DNA from: a virus
DNA length: 37,752 nucleotides
Reading direction: 5' to 3' (one strand)
Virus record (IMG/VR): IMGVR_UViG_3300035138_000080
Location: 1-37,752 of that record
The position numbers were made by a program, and so were the translations under genes. The notes below the pieces were generated by a model, which worked only from the letters and a program-made list of their open reading frames with translations, made no database searches and was not told where the DNA came from. Shown one piece after another: positions 13,820-23,084 of the stretch (position 1 is the first letter of the stretch; every line of letters starts with the position of its first letter).

Positions 13820-14242
13820 GTGCTTACAAGAGATAGAGAGGCTGTGCTTGTAGCTCGTATCAAAGCAGGCGGGCGCAAGGGCATTATAGCCTCATCTGAG
13901 CTATGCGTATCGATGCGACCCTACGTCATGCACCTGGCTCATCGTGTATCGACACAATACCCAGCGCTAGATACAGACGACGTGATACAGTCGCTATGGA
14001 TGCGCGTGCTCATGCTCGCACGCACGCACGACACGTCGCGCTCTAGGCTGCTACACATGGTGAGACTGTACGCTGTCCCCAAGGTGATCAGAGACCTCAC
14101 ACATCAATGCCAGAGACAGCCATCTGTCAAGACTAAGATATCTACATGGAGATACGATGCGTGCGAGGTGCGTGATGGCGATGCGGTCGCAGACCCAAGA
14201 GACGCGATCGACACTATTATAGATACAGCCATTGACCAATGA
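13820..14242 (+). CDS. Truncated sigma-70 region 2-like protein
   Basis: A 140-residue protein. LVARIKAGG at 10-18, YVMHLAHRVSTQYPALDTDDVIQSLWMRVLML at 35-66 and HDTSRSRLLHMVRLYAVPKVIRDL at 70-93 follow sigma-70 region 2, the part that grips core RNA polymerase and the -10 box. No region 4 is present. It starts at GTG 13820, directly after an in-frame TGA. As the first rightward gene before the packaging genes, it is a good candidate for turning on late transcription, perhaps with the MerR-like protein encoded next. Confidence 0.65.
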   Translation: MLTRDREAVLVARIKAGGRKGIIASSELCVSMRPYVMHLAHRVSTQYPALDTDDVIQSLWMRVLMLARTHDTSRSRLLHMVRLYAVPKVIRDLTHQCQRQPSVKTKISTWRYDACEVRDGDAVADPRDAIDTIIDTAIDQ

Positions 14243-14267
14243 GCGATGATATTATACCCAGTGTATC

Positions 14268-14762
14268 ATGCGTCATCTAAGTAAGGCCGAGCTAGCGCAC
14301 ATCGAGCGTATATATGCAGGCGGGATCAAGACATCTGAGGTCGTCTCTATTTTTCGCCACAGGGCCCCTTTTGGCGAGTCGGCGCTGCGCAAGTATGTGC
14401 AGTTAGGCATATTGCCTAAATCCATGCGCGTGGGTAGGCGCGGACAATACCGTGGGTCAAATGGCCTGTACTCCGTGCAAATCGTGCGCTTGATCAACGA
14501 CATCAAAAAGGCCATCGATCAAGGCATCACGCTCAAAGAAATTCGCTTGAGTCATATTGGCCTTAGCGGGAGAATTAGTGCGCTCAATGCCGCGTGCGAT
14601 GCCGTGTTTGAGCATTTTCGCGAATCTGTGTCAAAACTAACAATCACGACCAAACAACGTGCTGCACTACTTCAAAGGCTTGACGATCGGCAGCGCGCCT
14701 TGCGAGAGCACTGCGATGCCTTGGGCGCCATGGCTAGACGCGCATTAGCGATACGCAGGTGA
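14268..14762 (+). CDS. MerR-like DNA-binding protein
   Basis: A 164-residue protein. SALRKYVQLGILPKSMRVGRRGQYRGSNGLYSVQIVRLINDIKKAIDQGITLKEI (38-92) has the MerR order: recognition helix, wing with GLYSV, and a second helix ending in a TLKEI motif. The remainder is a coiled-coil region likely used for dimer formation. It has no metal-binding cysteines. It sits between the sigma-like gene and packaging genes. A linked pair of a sigma-like and a DNA-targeting protein could act together at late promoters. Confidence 0.7.
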   Translation: MRHLSKAELAHIERIYAGGIKTSEVVSIFRHRAPFGESALRKYVQLGILPKSMRVGRRGQYRGSNGLYSVQIVRLINDIKKAIDQGITLKEIRLSHIGLSGRISALNAACDAVFEHFRESVSKLTITTKQRAALLQRLDDRQRALREHCDALGAMARRALAIRR

Positions 14763-14783
14763 CTGACATCGTAATCTATCGAT

Positions 14784-15257
14784 ATGAGCGACATTATATT
14801 TCGAGCGGCGACACAAAGCGATTTACCGCTGGTATACTCTGCATGGCTCAAATCCTACGCAGGCTGTAGGCCCCCATGTGTATCCCTTGATGGCTACTAC
14901 ACAGGCCATCATGACGTGATCGAGAGACTGCTCGACCGTGCGCCCGTCACAGTGGCTTGCACAGATGACTCACGCGATACGATCGTCGGATTTTGCTGCC
15001 ACGAGCCGCATACAGTGCACTACATCTATATTAAAAATATCTACAGGGCCAAATACTGGCCACGCGAACAGGTCGCCCTACGACTCATGAGTGAGTGCAT
15101 TGATATCGCATCTGCAATCATGATAAGCCACAAGACAAGGGCTATGGACAAATTTTTGTCCAAAAACAAGCTGACAGCGGTTTACAACCCATATCTTGCA
15201 TGGACGGAAAAAGATGGAAAAAAAAATGAAGGTAAGGTCAATCACATTTGCAGATAA
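14784..15257 (+). CDS. GNAT-like acetyltransferase-fold phage protein
   Basis: A 157-residue protein. IIFRAATQSDLPLVYSAWLKSY matches the start of GNAT folds, and TIVGFCCHEPHTVHYIYIKNIYRAKYWPREQVALRLM matches the central strand and cofactor-binding loop, though the usual R/Q-x-x-G-x-G/A is weak. Similar proteins stand just before terminase genes in many phages. Substrate and activity are unknown. Confidence 0.65.
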   Translation: MSDIIFRAATQSDLPLVYSAWLKSYAGCRPPCVSLDGYYTGHHDVIERLLDRAPVTVACTDDSRDTIVGFCCHEPHTVHYIYIKNIYRAKYWPREQVALRLMSECIDIASAIMISHKTRAMDKFLSKNKLTAVYNPYLAWTEKDGKKNEGKVNHICR

Positions 15258-15441
15258 GCAGCATCGCATCGAGGGCATGCATATAGGCCCTATCTTGCGT
15301 GCAAACGAAAAGGTGTCTCTGTATATGGATATCCCATTTGTCGAGTGCCACTTTGCTCAAGACCCAGGACGGATACATATGGTGCCTATGTACGGCATAT
15401 CGGACATTTGCATCGAAACAGATGTCGAGGACGGAAAGTAG
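15226..15441 (+). CDS. Small beta-rich phage protein before the terminase
   Basis: A 71-residue protein (MKVRSITFADKQHRIEGMHI...) ending with an IHMVPMYGISDICIE strand pattern. It overlaps the GNAT-like gene. ATG 15226 has GGA upstream; ATG 15214 is also possible. It resembles short unknown proteins next to terminases. No function is assigned. Confidence 0.6.
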   Translation: MKVRSITFADKQHRIEGMHIGPILRANEKVSLYMDIPFVECHFAQDPGRIHMVPMYGISDICIETDVEDGK

Positions 15442-15448
15442 CCCCTAG

Positions 15449-15991
15449 ATGAAAGTCTTTACGCAGCGCATGCGGCGATTTTGTCGCGAATACATAATCG
15501 ATAATGACGGTACCGCGGCAGCGATACGCTCTGGCTATGCCAAGAGGGGCGCAGCATCTCGCGCCTGTGAGATGCTTAAGAGCAAGCACGTAATACGGCG
15601 TATAGAAGAGCTACGCAAAGAGCAGCACAAACGTCTCGATATACGTGCGGATGACGTGCTGTCAGAGCTAATGCGTATATCAATGTCTAGTGCAGCGGAC
15701 ATTTTTGATGAGCATGGCGAAATCAAGCCCATAAACGAGATACCGAGAGAAGTGCTCGCATGTGTCCGGTCAATCAAAAGACGAATCGACAAAAATACAG
15801 GACTACCGATATTCGAATTTAGCTTTTGGGACAAAACAAAGACACTTGAGACCCTGTGTCGTCATCTGGGATTGCTTCAAGACAACACCAATGTGCGATT
15901 TCCAGACGGTATACCGGATGAGCTAAAGGCGATGTCAGAGCCAGAAATAGACGACCTCATACGACAAGAAGCAAAAAGACTAGACAACTGA
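15449..15991 (+). CDS. terS: Terminase small subunit
   Basis: A 180-residue protein of the Terminase_2 type. RRFCREYIIDNDGTAAAIRSGYAKRGAASRACEMLKSKHVIRRIEEL is the N-terminal helix-turn-helix that recognises phage DNA, and the middle and C-terminal helices should form the oligomer and contact TerL. It ends two bases before the large-subunit gene, the normal order. Confidence 0.9.
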   Translation: MKVFTQRMRRFCREYIIDNDGTAAAIRSGYAKRGAASRACEMLKSKHVIRRIEELRKEQHKRLDIRADDVLSELMRISMSSAADIFDEHGEIKPINEIPREVLACVRSIKRRIDKNTGLPIFEFSFWDKTKTLETLCRHLGLLQDNTNVRFPDGIPDELKAMSEPEIDDLIRQEAKRLDN

Positions 15992-15993
15992 AC

Positions 15994-17376
15994 ATGTCTT
16001 GGACAAAAACGCAGCTAATCGCCGAGAGACGACGGCGCAGCGACATAAAAAACAGTCTGCTTGGCTCACTGCACGAAAAACAACGCGCATTTGCGCTAGA
16101 CCCAGCAAGGCGAAAATCGGCTCTTACAACACGACGTGCAGGAAAAACATACGCGGACGCGATAGCTCTTATTTTGAGCGCCATAGAGCGCCCAGGAAGC
16201 ATCAATCCGTTTGTCACATTGAGCCGGCCTGTAGCAAAGCGTATCATGTGGCCTGTGCTCAAGCAGCTTAATAGAGACCATAACCTTAATGCCAGCATCA
16301 ATGCCTCGGACCTTGCTTTTTCGCTGCCTGGGGGCGGTCAAGTGTGGTGCACGGGTGTAGACGACGATGACTCGGTCGAAAAGCTGCGTGGGTCAGCCTA
16401 CCCATGCGTGGCAGTAGATGAATGTGCGTCCATGGGTGGTAAGATGCAAGCGCTTGTAGATGACGTTCTAGGGCCGGCGCTGCTTGACTACAATGGGGCA
16501 CTGCTTTTGACTGGCACGCCGTCCGCGATATGCGCGGGATATTTTTTTGACGTTACAAATGGCATGCCTGGGTGGTCAGTGCACAAATGGTCTGTCCTAG
16601 ATAACACGTATCTCCCGGACGCCAAGGCCTACATTAATCAGCTTATAACTGAGCGCCAATGGGACGAAAACAACCCTACCTACATGCGCGAATGGCGTGG
16701 TTTATGGGTCAAATCAATCGAGACGCTGGTCTACAAATATCGCAAAGACTGCATTGTTGACGCGCTTCCAGCGGGTGAATATACGCATGTCCTAGGGGGC
16801 GATATTGGCTTTGATGACGCTTGCGCGCTCGTTATGGCATCGTGGGCCCCAAGCGGAGATGGTGTGCTGTACCTGCACAGCGAATGGAGGCAAAACAAGC
16901 TAGACGTTACGTCTTTTGGCGAAAAAATAAAAGAGTATCGCTCAAGGTACAAATTTAGGCGCATTGTAATCGACCGTGGCGGCCTTGGTAAAATGATTGT
17001 CGAAGAATTGAATAACCGCCATGGCGTAAATGCTAACCCAGCGGAGAAAGCGGACAAGCCAGGCGCAATTGAGCTGCTTAATGAAGACCTGCGTCGAGGG
17101 CGCGTCAAAATCGTGGGCTGCCAAAAGCTTATTGAAGAATGGGACTCTCTGCAATGGAGTGACCCGGACAGAAAAATTGAAGACGATAGGTTTGATAATC
17201 ATTGTTCGGACGCGTCCTTGTATGCCTATCGCGAATCCCGTCATTATCGTGCAAAGGCGCCACCGCCAAAAGACATGCGAAGTCTAACCGAAATAGAGCA
17301 AGAAAAATACAAGCGCAAGCTTGAGGCGCAAGTCATAAATAAAGCATCGAGTAAATACAGCCCAAAGTACATATAG
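15994..17376 (+). CDS. terL: Terminase large subunit
   Basis: A 460-residue packaging motor and nuclease. Walker A is RRAGKT (47-52), Walker B CVAVDECA (138-145, with D142 and E143), and the coupling motif LTGTPS (172-177). The C-terminal RNase H-like nuclease has GGDIG (D270), RRIVIDRGG (D327) and the DNHCSDASLY aspartates (401, 406). It drives DNA into the prohead and cuts it. All key residues are present and the length is normal. A GTAATCTACAG motif follows its stop. Confidence 0.95.
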   Translation: MSWTKTQLIAERRRRSDIKNSLLGSLHEKQRAFALDPARRKSALTTRRAGKTYADAIALILSAIERPGSINPFVTLSRPVAKRIMWPVLKQLNRDHNLNASINASDLAFSLPGGGQVWCTGVDDDDSVEKLRGSAYPCVAVDECASMGGKMQALVDDVLGPALLDYNGALLLTGTPSAICAGYFFDVTNGMPGWSVHKWSVLDNTYLPDAKAYINQLITERQWDENNPTYMREWRGLWVKSIETLVYKYRKDCIVDALPAGEYTHVLGGDIGFDDACALVMASWAPSGDGVLYLHSEWRQNKLDVTSFGEKIKEYRSRYKFRRIVIDRGGLGKMIVEELNNRHGVNANPAEKADKPGAIELLNEDLRRGRVKIVGCQKLIEEWDSLQWSDPDRKIEDDRFDNHCSDASLYAYRESRHYRAKAPPPKDMRSLTEIEQEKYKRKLEAQVINKASSKYSPKYI

Positions 17377-17384
17377 CCTTGATT

Positions 17385-17400
17385 GTAATCTACAGCTAGG
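17385..17400 (+). promoter_or_regulatory. Repeated late-gene leader motif, copy 1
   Basis: GTAATCTACAGCTAGG lies between terL and the portal gene. The 11-base GTAATCTACAG recurs at 19214 and 33744, each time at a gene junction. It may be a late promoter part or an RNA processing site. Confidence 0.5.
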
Positions 17401-17411
17401 AGATACCCGTA

Positions 17412-19217
17412 ATGACTTGGTATACCGCTGACAAAGACGAAGTCGCTCAAAAAATCAAAGCCGCGGCCGACACATGCAAAGAGGGCCTGTCTGACCAATG
17501 TGAGCGCATGCGCGCCTATGTTAGGGCGTTCGAGGATGGTCAAAACGTCGAAACGGAAGAAACCTTGTCGGAAATAGGTTCGTTCCGAGATTTAACATGC
17601 GGTGGCGCTCGCTCAAAGTATAATATCATCCGGTCTTTGTGCTCTTCGGCATACAACAGGATTTCGGAAATTAGGCCAGGTGTAGAGTGTATAACAGTAG
17701 GTGGGACGGTTGAGCGAAAGCATCGCGCGAAGATGATGAATGATATAATACGCGGTCTTTTTGCGCAAACAAAAGTGCATCACAAGATGCAAAAGGCTTT
17801 TTTGCATTGCGTTGTAAGAGATGTTGGGATTGTTCATGTTTTTGAAGAAAAAGGTCAGCCGAAAGTCGAAGTTATCGACCCAACAGAAATCCTTTTTGAC
17901 CAGGAAGACGCTAGAAATAAACCCCCATCGTCTATTTTAAGACGAAAACTTGTCGACAGGCTCACACTAAAAGCACAATTCGAAAAACATGCGAAGGCCA
18001 TAGATTCGTTGCCACCTCATATGGATTTACTTAGAGAGCCGACAGAGGTAAAAGACAACATTGAAGTCATCGAAGGATTCAGGCTCGCGACAGAGGAAGG
18101 CGAGGAAAACGGAAGGCATTCCATTGTCGCAGGTGATCTTGTCTTGTATGATGAGGTATATACAAAATCACGATATCCTTATGTCTTCATTGTATTCGAG
18201 CCACGTGTTACGTCGTCTGTGTTCGGTACGGGCGTTGCAAACATACTGTACTCTCTTCAGTACACGATAAACTCTCTGATAGACACCATCGAAGGCGACA
18301 TGAAAAGATCTGCGCCAATGCTCATGATATATGATGACTCTGAAGTTACAGAGGAAGATGCCGCAAGCAACGAAAGAATGCGTATTGTCAGAGTTAGAAC
18401 GGCGGGTCTTGAGCCAAAAATTATTTTTCCGCAAAGCGTTTCCCCCGAAATGGAACGCAAATTAAAACAATACGAACAATCTGCTTATGAAATAGTTGGA
18501 ATTTCGCAGCCATCATCACGGGGCGCTGTTCCTGCCGGCCTAGACAGCGGAAAAGCAATACGCGCGCATGAAGATGTTCAAGACAGCCGATTTGTCGTCT
18601 CTAAGCAAAACTACAGGGATGCACATGTTGAAGTTGCGGAGTTGCTTCTTGGCGTGTGCCAAAAGATTTCCGAGAATGACGAGAATTACGAAGTGCAATA
18701 CAAAAGCAAGGGTGCAATTGAACGGGTAAAATGGAAAGAAGTTATAAAAGATTTGTCTGATTTTGTTTTAGAAGTAAAGCCTATTGGGGCTTTGTCCGGA
18801 TCCCTTCCTGGTCGCATGCAAGAAGCAAAAGAGATGATGGATATTGGTCTAGTCGAAACAAAAGAGCAAGCCGCCTCGCTGCTTGATTTCCCGGACCTAG
18901 AGAAATACAGATCATTCGCTTTGGCTGAAAATGATGCCATCGAATCTATTATTGAATCTCTTTTTGTCCCAGGCGCTGACCCAATAGAGCCCGACCCTTA
19001 TTTGCCAGTCGAAAAGCTGCGCGCACATGCACAGAAGGCATATGCAAAGGCTTTGGTCGAAGAGCTGCCAGAGGAAACTATCGATATTCTGAGAGATTTC
19101 ATGGATAGATGCGATGTAATTATTGAGGAAAGAATGGCACAGAAAAGCATGACACAACAACAACCTGTTGCTGCTCCGCAAGAAGCACAACAACAGCAAC
19201 AAGCCCCAATGGGGTAA
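17412..19217 (+). CDS. Portal protein
   Basis: A 601-residue portal, of podovirus size. The order terS-terL-portal-scaffold-coat is the main support. Consistent segments are RGLFAQTKVHHKMQKAF with DVGIVHVF, a PTEILFDQEDARNKPPSS region, the wing and stem (FGTGVANILYSLQYTINSLI) and KAIRAHEDVQDSRF. The C-terminus is helical and Gln-rich, as in a barrel. Twelve copies form the channel for DNA and the site for terminase and tail. AGGAG precedes ATG 17412. Confidence 0.88.
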   Translation: MTWYTADKDEVAQKIKAAADTCKEGLSDQCERMRAYVRAFEDGQNVETEETLSEIGSFRDLTCGGARSKYNIIRSLCSSAYNRISEIRPGVECITVGGTVERKHRAKMMNDIIRGLFAQTKVHHKMQKAFLHCVVRDVGIVHVFEEKGQPKVEVIDPTEILFDQEDARNKPPSSILRRKLVDRLTLKAQFEKHAKAIDSLPPHMDLLREPTEVKDNIEVIEGFRLATEEGEENGRHSIVAGDLVLYDEVYTKSRYPYVFIVFEPRVTSSVFGTGVANILYSLQYTINSLIDTIEGDMKRSAPMLMIYDDSEVTEEDAASNERMRIVRVRTAGLEPKIIFPQSVSPEMERKLKQYEQSAYEIVGISQPSSRGAVPAGLDSGKAIRAHEDVQDSRFVVSKQNYRDAHVEVAELLLGVCQKISENDENYEVQYKSKGAIERVKWKEVIKDLSDFVLEVKPIGALSGSLPGRMQEAKEMMDIGLVETKEQAASLLDFPDLEKYRSFALAENDAIESIIESLFVPGADPIEPDPYLPVEKLRAHAQKAYAKALVEELPEETIDILRDFMDRCDVIIEERMAQKSMTQQQPVAAPQEAQQQQQAPMG

Positions 19218-19224
19218 TCTACAG
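19214..19224 (+). promoter_or_regulatory. Repeated late-gene leader motif, copy 2
   Basis: GTAATCTACAG contains the portal stop codon and precedes the strong AGGAGG of the scaffold gene. Confidence 0.5.
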
Positions 19225-19252
19225 TCATATATAACCTATTTAGGAGGTTTTT

Positions 19253-20242
19253 GTGACGACAGAAAACACAAGCCCACAAAGCCAAGACGGGCAACATACA
19301 GATCCAGCAGCACAGAATAACACAGAGGAAACGCCGAACGAAAAAGCAATTCGATTGTTCGGCGAGATGTCAGATAAAAACAATGACGATAAAGAAGAAA
19401 TAAACGAGTCCATTGAAAGCAAGAAACAGGACGATCCAGAATCAAAAGAATCTAAAAACAAAGACGACGTTGGCTCTGATAAAAAAGACGAACCAAAAGA
19501 AGAGCCGAGCGTATCAAAGGCATTTGCAGCATTGGCAGAAAAAGAGGCACGGTTTCAAAACGAGAAACGAGAGCTAAAGGCACGTGCGCAGGAGTTAGAG
19601 CGCAAAGCATCAGAAACACAGGCCACATTTGACCGCATCAAGCGAAACCCTTTGGCGTTTTTGTCTGAGCTAGGCCTTGATCTTGATTCTGTTTTAAAGG
19701 CCGCTGCAAATCCGGAAGATGCTCCAAAACCTGATCAAGCGAACGCGAGCAAAGAAAAGAGCGAAGCGCAAAAGCTTCGAGAGGAATTGGCAGCAAAAGA
19801 GCAGCATGAAGCAGAAAGAAAAGCTATTGAAGAATTTTCTCACGAAATAGCCTCACACATATCAGACAACCAAGAAAAATATCCAATGTTATTGATTGAG
19901 GATAAAGCGCAAGAACAGGTCCTCGAATTGATTGATGGTTATTTCAGGCAAACAGGCAAGGTAATGCCTATAGATGAAGCATCAGAAATGGTCGAAAGCG
20001 AGCTAAGGGCCATGGCTGATAAATGGGCAGGAGGGAAGTATTTGCAGTCAAAAATTGCTAGCCTAAAAGTGAATGGCAGCGACGGTAAAAGCGATGGCGC
20101 CAAAAAGAAGACAGAGAGTGCGTCTCTCTCAAATTCTCTCACACCGGCCAACGCTTTAGCGGATCTGACAGAAGAACAGCGAATAGCGATGGCCATCAAG
20201 ATGTTTGCGGAAAGGTCAAGGGACCCAGCAGACATGGAGTAA
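19253..20242 (+). CDS. Scaffolding protein
   Basis: A 329-residue, very acidic and helical protein between portal and coat genes. The first 90 residues are Asp/Glu/Lys-rich and disordered. SKAFAALAEKEARFQNEKRELKARAQEL and later segments form long coiled coils. The C-terminal part is basic enough to touch coat subunits. It starts at GTG 19253 behind a perfect AGGAGG. Scaffolds guide prohead assembly and leave before maturation. Confidence 0.85.
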   Translation: MTTENTSPQSQDGQHTDPAAQNNTEETPNEKAIRLFGEMSDKNNDDKEEINESIESKKQDDPESKESKNKDDVGSDKKDEPKEEPSVSKAFAALAEKEARFQNEKRELKARAQELERKASETQATFDRIKRNPLAFLSELGLDLDSVLKAAANPEDAPKPDQANASKEKSEAQKLREELAAKEQHEAERKAIEEFSHEIASHISDNQEKYPMLLIEDKAQEQVLELIDGYFRQTGKVMPIDEASEMVESELRAMADKWAGGKYLQSKIASLKVNGSDGKSDGAKKKTESASLSNSLTPANALADLTEEQRIAMAIKMFAERSRDPADME

Positions 20243-20248
20243 TCCGTC

Positions 20249-21445
20249 ATGGCTATTACTGCTAGCGACTTAGCTGCGTTGATGAAAATTTTGTACCCTT
20301 CTAAGATCATAGATCTTAATGACATAGGATCACCTGCCCTTGTTTTTTTGATGCAAAAAGGGAAGAAAAACGCTTCGATTGACTACAACCAAATCAATAC
20401 GCAATATGGTTCTGGAAAAGGTGTTTCTGGTACTTTTTCTACAGCACAAAGTAATTCCGGAGCCTCGTCACATGCCAAGTTTACCGTTCCGCTCAGGGAC
20501 CATTATGGTGTTGCGCAATTTGACCGTAAGCTTATGTTGTCGTCGAAAGACCAGGGAAGTGTTGTTATTGATGCTGTAAAGAATGAAATTGAGACAACCG
20601 CAAAAGCTGTCGCAAGAAATGTCGCACATAACGCATTGCGAACAAGAACACGTGTTCGCGGAGTCGTATCTTCTGGTGGCGGTGGGACCTCTTTAACGCT
20701 GACAGATAATGAGTCTCGATTCTTCGAGTATGGACAAAGCATTGTCGCGTCTAGCGCAGCAGCAGGCGCAGCCGCTGAAGGCGCGGCTGTCACTGTGTCC
20801 GCTGTTAACCATGACACAAATGTCATAACAGTGAGCGGGGCAACCACGGGGCCTTATTTGTTCTTAGAAGGTGACTTGGATGCGAGCGGGACAGGGACCG
20901 GAATGGACGGCCTTGAAGGCTGGGCGCCATCGAGCGCACCGTCTGACACCTGGAACGGCCAGAATAGGGCATTAGACACACGTCTTGGTGGGCTACGGGT
21001 TACGTCAACAGAGGCATCTGGTAAATCTCGTGTTGAGATCATTAAGCTTGCTGGGCTTAAGATGTTTCGTTCCGGCGTAAAACCTGAGTATGCGTTCGTT
21101 AGCCCAGAGCAATTCGATGCTATTGATACCGAGATCTCAGATCAAAAACGATTCACGGAAGACAAGGCTCTTGTCGGGTTTTCTGTGTTGGTTATTAACA
21201 CCCCAGGGGGCCCTGTCAAAGTTGTCGCTGACCCATTCTGTAAGACAAATGTTGGTTTTGTTGTTGGGTCGAGCGATAATTTCGTAATGTTGTCTCTTAT
21301 GGATGTTCCTCATATCCAACGCGAAAACGGAATGATGCAAGTATTGGCGTCTGCTGATGGTGCAGAGGTTCGCATCAGCGCCTATTCTAACATTGGCGTG
21401 AAGAATACGACCGCCATTTGTTACATTCCATTAACCGCTGTCTAA
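20249..21445 (+). CDS. Major capsid protein
   Basis: A 398-residue coat protein, probably HK97 fold. It has an N-terminal helix (ITASDLAALMKILYP), an extended arm with VPLRDHYGVAQFDRKLML, a spine-helix-like segment (VVIDAVKNEIETTAKAVARNVAHNALRTRTR), a Gly/Ser/Ala-rich insertion, and a C-terminal domain with YAFVSPEQFDAI and the final strands. Position after the scaffold and length support the call. A hairpin follows the gene, as is common for coat genes. Confidence 0.88.
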   Translation: MAITASDLAALMKILYPSKIIDLNDIGSPALVFLMQKGKKNASIDYNQINTQYGSGKGVSGTFSTAQSNSGASSHAKFTVPLRDHYGVAQFDRKLMLSSKDQGSVVIDAVKNEIETTAKAVARNVAHNALRTRTRVRGVVSSGGGGTSLTLTDNESRFFEYGQSIVASSAAAGAAAEGAAVTVSAVNHDTNVITVSGATTGPYLFLEGDLDASGTGTGMDGLEGWAPSSAPSDTWNGQNRALDTRLGGLRVTSTEASGKSRVEIIKLAGLKMFRSGVKPEYAFVSPEQFDAIDTEISDQKRFTEDKALVGFSVLVINTPGGPVKVVADPFCKTNVGFVVGSSDNFVMLSLMDVPHIQRENGMMQVLASADGAEVRISAYSNIGVKNTTAICYIPLTAV

Positions 21446-21463
21446 CATGCGACCATTACGCGG

Positions 21464-21485
21464 ATGGGGCTTCGGCCCCATTTGT
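21464..21485 (+). terminator. TTCG-loop hairpin after the coat gene
   Basis: ATGGGGC-TTCG-GCCCCAT (21464-21481) followed by TTGT. The stable tetraloop and short T tract suggest a partial terminator or an mRNA-stabilising 3' end for the coat message. Confidence 0.65.
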
Positions 21486-21497
21486 ATGAGGTAAAAC

Positions 21498-22841
21498 ATG
21501 CTAAAGAATTTACTAAAAACGCTCGGGCAAAACCGTGTCGCTGTTGCCGGTAGCTTTTTGCCGAAGGGGTCTAGTGCGCCAGAAGCTGTTGATGGTCGAG
21601 GGTTTTCTGTTGCCCGTGCGTCTCAAGGCGTGTACACGCTCACATTCAACGATCTGTATGCCGAGCTAATATCATGTCTTGTCGGCGTGCGTGATGCAGC
21701 AGGAACGGCAACAATGGTTCAGGCGGGGGATTATAGCGCTGCAAATAAGACATTGCAGATCCGAACGTTTCAGGGCTCCTCTGCTTCTGCTTCCGTCAAG
21801 CAGCTCGAAGTAGATATGATGGGCATTCGTCCAACTGTTCGACAGAAGGTGATGGAGCTTCACCAGCCAAGGCTTGGGGCAACACCGCCAACACAAGACA
21901 CAACGAGAAATGGCCTTGCGTTTGACGCAGACGCAGAAACGGTTGACTGGTCCATCCGTGTTCCGAGCGATTGGGACGGCGCATCTGATATTATTTTGCG
22001 CCTTCATTATCACTGTGAGTCAGGTGATGCGGCTGCTGACACTGAGACAATTATCTGGGCCACAACTATCAATAGCATTGCTGCTGGCGAAGCTGTTGAC
22101 GCAGGCACAGAGCAAACGCCAGGTGTCACCTACACGCAATCAGGTGCTGGAACAGACAAGGAGCTTTTGTCATCCGACATTACGATTGACTACAACAGCG
22201 GGGATCAGCCTCTTGCGGCTGGGGATTTGCTGCATATTACGTTGAATCGTAATGTGACTGGTGACACTTATTCGGGTGATGCTGTTCTGTTGTTTGCAGA
22301 GCTTGTTTATTATACGGCGTTCCCGTCTGTTGTCCCATCTGACAGTTTAGCGGATGGCCCATATCTCGCTCGCGAGAATGGGGCAACTGACCCAACTATG
22401 AAGCTTGTATGGCCCGCTGGAGATGTTACGCCTATCCAGTTGCCACCCATCAAGCTACCTGATGACCTTAACTCTGATGTTGATGTCACAGTTCGTGTTC
22501 AGGCTAAATCATCGAGCACAAATGACACTCCGACGCTGACAGTCGAGGCATTTGAAGGAATAGGCGACACTGATTTTGGTGGCGCAAGCGGTGCTTTGAG
22601 TGACTCGCTGGCCGAGGTTTCGGTGGCGCTTGCCAATGCTGACATTGCTGGGGGAACTGTATTAAACCTCACGCTCACTCCCGGGGCTCACAATACAGAC
22701 AATGTAGAAATATACTCAATTGCTGTTGAGTATACTTGTGGTGACACCACGAGTGTTGCGATGGCGTTGGCTGATTTAAGCGATGATGCAGACAATGTTG
22801 TCAACTTCCTGTGTGTGTTTAGAACAAACAGTATTGTTTAA
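21498..22841 (+). CDS. Virion structural protein with duplicated beta domain
   Basis: A 447-residue protein directly after the coat gene. The first 115 residues (VARASQGVYTLTFNDLYAELIS) look like a capsid-decoration or head-fibre base. Two related beta-sandwich domains follow (about 150-275 and 300-425), each running from an I-x-L-P/V-P start through V-T-V-R or I-I-L-R strands to a closing E-x/Y-Y-T strand. It is probably a surface decoration or head fibre. The exact role is inferred from position and composition. Confidence 0.6.
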   Translation: MLKNLLKTLGQNRVAVAGSFLPKGSSAPEAVDGRGFSVARASQGVYTLTFNDLYAELISCLVGVRDAAGTATMVQAGDYSAANKTLQIRTFQGSSASASVKQLEVDMMGIRPTVRQKVMELHQPRLGATPPTQDTTRNGLAFDADAETVDWSIRVPSDWDGASDIILRLHYHCESGDAAADTETIIWATTINSIAAGEAVDAGTEQTPGVTYTQSGAGTDKELLSSDITIDYNSGDQPLAAGDLLHITLNRNVTGDTYSGDAVLLFAELVYYTAFPSVVPSDSLADGPYLARENGATDPTMKLVWPAGDVTPIQLPPIKLPDDLNSDVDVTVRVQAKSSSTNDTPTLTVEAFEGIGDTDFGGASGALSDSLAEVSVALANADIAGGTVLNLTLTPGAHNTDNVEIYSIAVEYTCGDTTSVAMALADLSDDADNVVNFLCVFRTNSIV

Positions 22842-22851
22842 GGGGGTTGTG

Positions 22852-23043
22852 ATGCCAAAAGGAATTGCAGCCATTATATTGGCAAAAAAGAAGCCAAAAG
22901 ATGACGAAGAGAATGCGGACGGCATTGGAATGAAGGCTCTTGCCGGAGATCTTATTTCTGCCGTAAAAGACGGCAACAAGCAGGCAATTGTTGATGCGTT
23001 TAAAGGCATGTATAATGCCTGTAGTGTTGCCAATAACGAATAG
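22852..23043 (+). CDS. Small protein, 63 residues
   Basis: MPKGIAAIILAKKKPKDDEE, then a helical part (DLISAVKDGNKQAIVDAFKGMYNACS). GGGGG precedes ATG 22852. It is located between head structural and connector genes. A hairpin follows it. No function was recognised. Confidence 0.65.
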   Translation: MPKGIAAIILAKKKPKDDEENADGIGMKALAGDLISAVKDGNKQAIVDAFKGMYNACSVANNE

Positions 23044-23051
23044 CAAAAGGG

Positions 23052-23078
23052 CCGGTGGGGGCTAATAATCCCCACCGG
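23052..23078 (+). terminator. 9-bp GC-rich hairpin between head genes
   Basis: CCGGTGGGG (23052-23060) pairs with CCCCACCGG (23070-23078) just before the connector gene. No T run follows, so it is more likely an mRNA processing or stability structure than a full terminator. Confidence 0.5.
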
Positions 23079-23084
23079 TAATGC

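Noticed and set aside
13663-13884. Minus-strand ORF of 73 residues over the late control region
   Set aside because: It has no ribosome site and no family, and it covers operator-like DNA and the start of the sigma-like gene.
16096-17244. Several ORFs in other frames of terL
   Set aside because: They overlap the intact terminase gene, which has all motifs, and show no features of their own.
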